Below are positions 6,177 through 6,772 of a stretch of DNA of 6,772 nucleotides, one piece after another. The DNA is from Polynucleobacter sp. Its GTDB lineage: Bacteria; Pseudomonadota; Gammaproteobacteria; Burkholderiales; Burkholderiaceae. Under the pieces are notes generated by a model. The model made no database searches and was not told where the DNA came from. It saw only the letters and a program-made list of their open reading frames with translations. How positions within the stretch are numbered: the first letter of the stretch is position 1; the number at the start of each line of letters is the position of its first letter. The position numbers and the translations under genes are program-made. The stretch spans positions 1-6,772 of the forward strand of contig JAGVCB010000003.1 of NCBI GenBank assembly GCA_020059445.1, given 5' to 3'.

Positions 6177-6772
6177 TTATTCTCCAGCCTTCTCAGCAGG
6201 CTTCGTTACTTTGCGCACGCGTTTTACTGCTGGCTTAGCATCAGCTGCTGGCTTATCACCGTCTTCTTTAGCTTTACGTGGAGCACGCGTGCTAGGACGA
6301 CGAGTTTTTTTCTCTTGATCTGCTTCAGGTGCTGCAGGAGCTACTGCGTTTACATCTACGCGACCCAATGTGTCACCTTTGTAAACCCAAACCTTCACAC
6401 CAATGATGCCGTATGTTGTTTCTGCTTCTGATGTTGCGTAATCAATATCAGCCTTCAATGTATGAAGAGGTACACGACCTTCACGGTACCATTCTGTACG
6501 AGCAATTTCAGCACCGTTCAAACGGCCAGCACTCATGATTTTGATACCTTGAGCGCCTAAGCGCATAGCGCTTTGCATTGCACGCTTCATAGCGCGACGG
6601 AACATGATACGTTTTTCAAGCTGTTGTGTGATTGAATCAGCGATTAACTGAGCATCAACTTCAGGCTTACGAATTTCTTCGATATTGACGTGAACTGGAA
6701 CCCCCATGCGCTTTTGCAATTCTTTGCGTAGCACTTCAATGTCTTCGCCTTTTTTGCCAATAACAACACCTG
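6177..6772 (-). CDS. rpsC: 30S ribosomal protein S3 (5' end beyond window)
   Basis: S3 sits in the 30S head at the mRNA entry channel and contributes to the ribosome's mRNA helicase activity. The frame runs open to the window edge and gives 197 residues. Comparison with E. coli S3 (233 aa) suggests about 73 N-terminal residues are missing. The GTG at 6732-6734 is an internal Val, because the frame continues upstream through the KH-domain GxxG loop ([11 protein letters not shown]). The segment [10 protein letters not shown] keeps the Arg-Arg...Lys residues that correspond to E. coli R131, R132 and K135, implicated in mRNA unwinding. The C-terminal domain has [24 protein letters not shown] and [17 protein letters not shown]. 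After this comes a 61-residue tail rich in Ala, Pro, Lys and Arg, longer than the 24-residue E. coli tail and probably disordered. Confidence 0.98.
   Translation of the reverse strand, partial: GVVIGKKGEDIEVLRKELQKRMGVPVHVNIEEIRKPEVDAQLIADSITQQLEKRIMFRRAMKRAMQSAMRLGAQGIKIMSAGRLNGAEIARTEWYREGRVPLHTLKADIDYATSEAETTYGIIGVKVWVYKGDTLGRVDVNAVAPAAPEADQEKKTRRPSTRAPRKAKEDGDKPAADAKPAVKRVRKVTKPAEKAGE

Noticed and set aside
6732..6734. GTG as the start of S3
   Set aside because: The frame continues upstream through the conserved KH GxxG loop to the window edge, so this codon is an internal valine.

Overview
This is a conserved ribosomal-protein gene cluster, read entirely on the minus strand, from a betaproteobacterium. 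The L14, L16, S3 and SecY sequences look most like Burkholderiales. The AT-leaning codon use is lower in GC than Burkholderia, so a Polynucleobacter-like member of the Burkholderiaceae is my best guess. Genus is inferred from remembered family sequences, not from a search.

In transcription order (right edge to left edge) the window holds the end of the S10 operon: rpsC (S3, 5' end cut off), rplP (L16), rpmC (L29) and rpsQ (S17). Next comes a 179-bp intergenic region, the only sizeable non-coding stretch. The spc operon follows: rplN (L14), rplX (L24), rplE (L5), rpsN (S14), rpsH (S8), rplF (L6), rplR (L18), rpsE (S5), rpmD (L30), rplO (L15) and secY (3' end cut off). Fifteen protein genes are supported and all are intact apart from the two cut by the window edges. 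Elsewhere gene spacings are 2-23 bp or a 1-base overlap, most starts have a purine-rich ribosome-binding site just upstream, and no terminator is visible inside the cluster.

The genes supply parts of both ribosomal subunits in matched amounts, plus the channel subunit of the Sec translocon, which engages ribosomes making membrane proteins.

The most interesting part is the rpsQ-rplN gap. It carries a strong-looking sigma70-type promoter (TTGTAA, 17 bp, extended -10 TG-T-TATAGT, A-rich upstream tract) superimposed on an inverted repeat. The predicted leader is about 128 nt. It contains a perfect 9-bp hairpin at its 5' end, a 12-bp stem with a GCAA tetraloop whose three central pairs are G-U (so it forms well only in the sense RNA), and a 7-nt segment complementary to the rplN Shine-Dalgarno region. 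This could be a regulatory spc leader. The structures are read directly from the sequence; the regulatory role is inference. I see no mobile element, CRISPR array, tRNA, rRNA or foreign gene.
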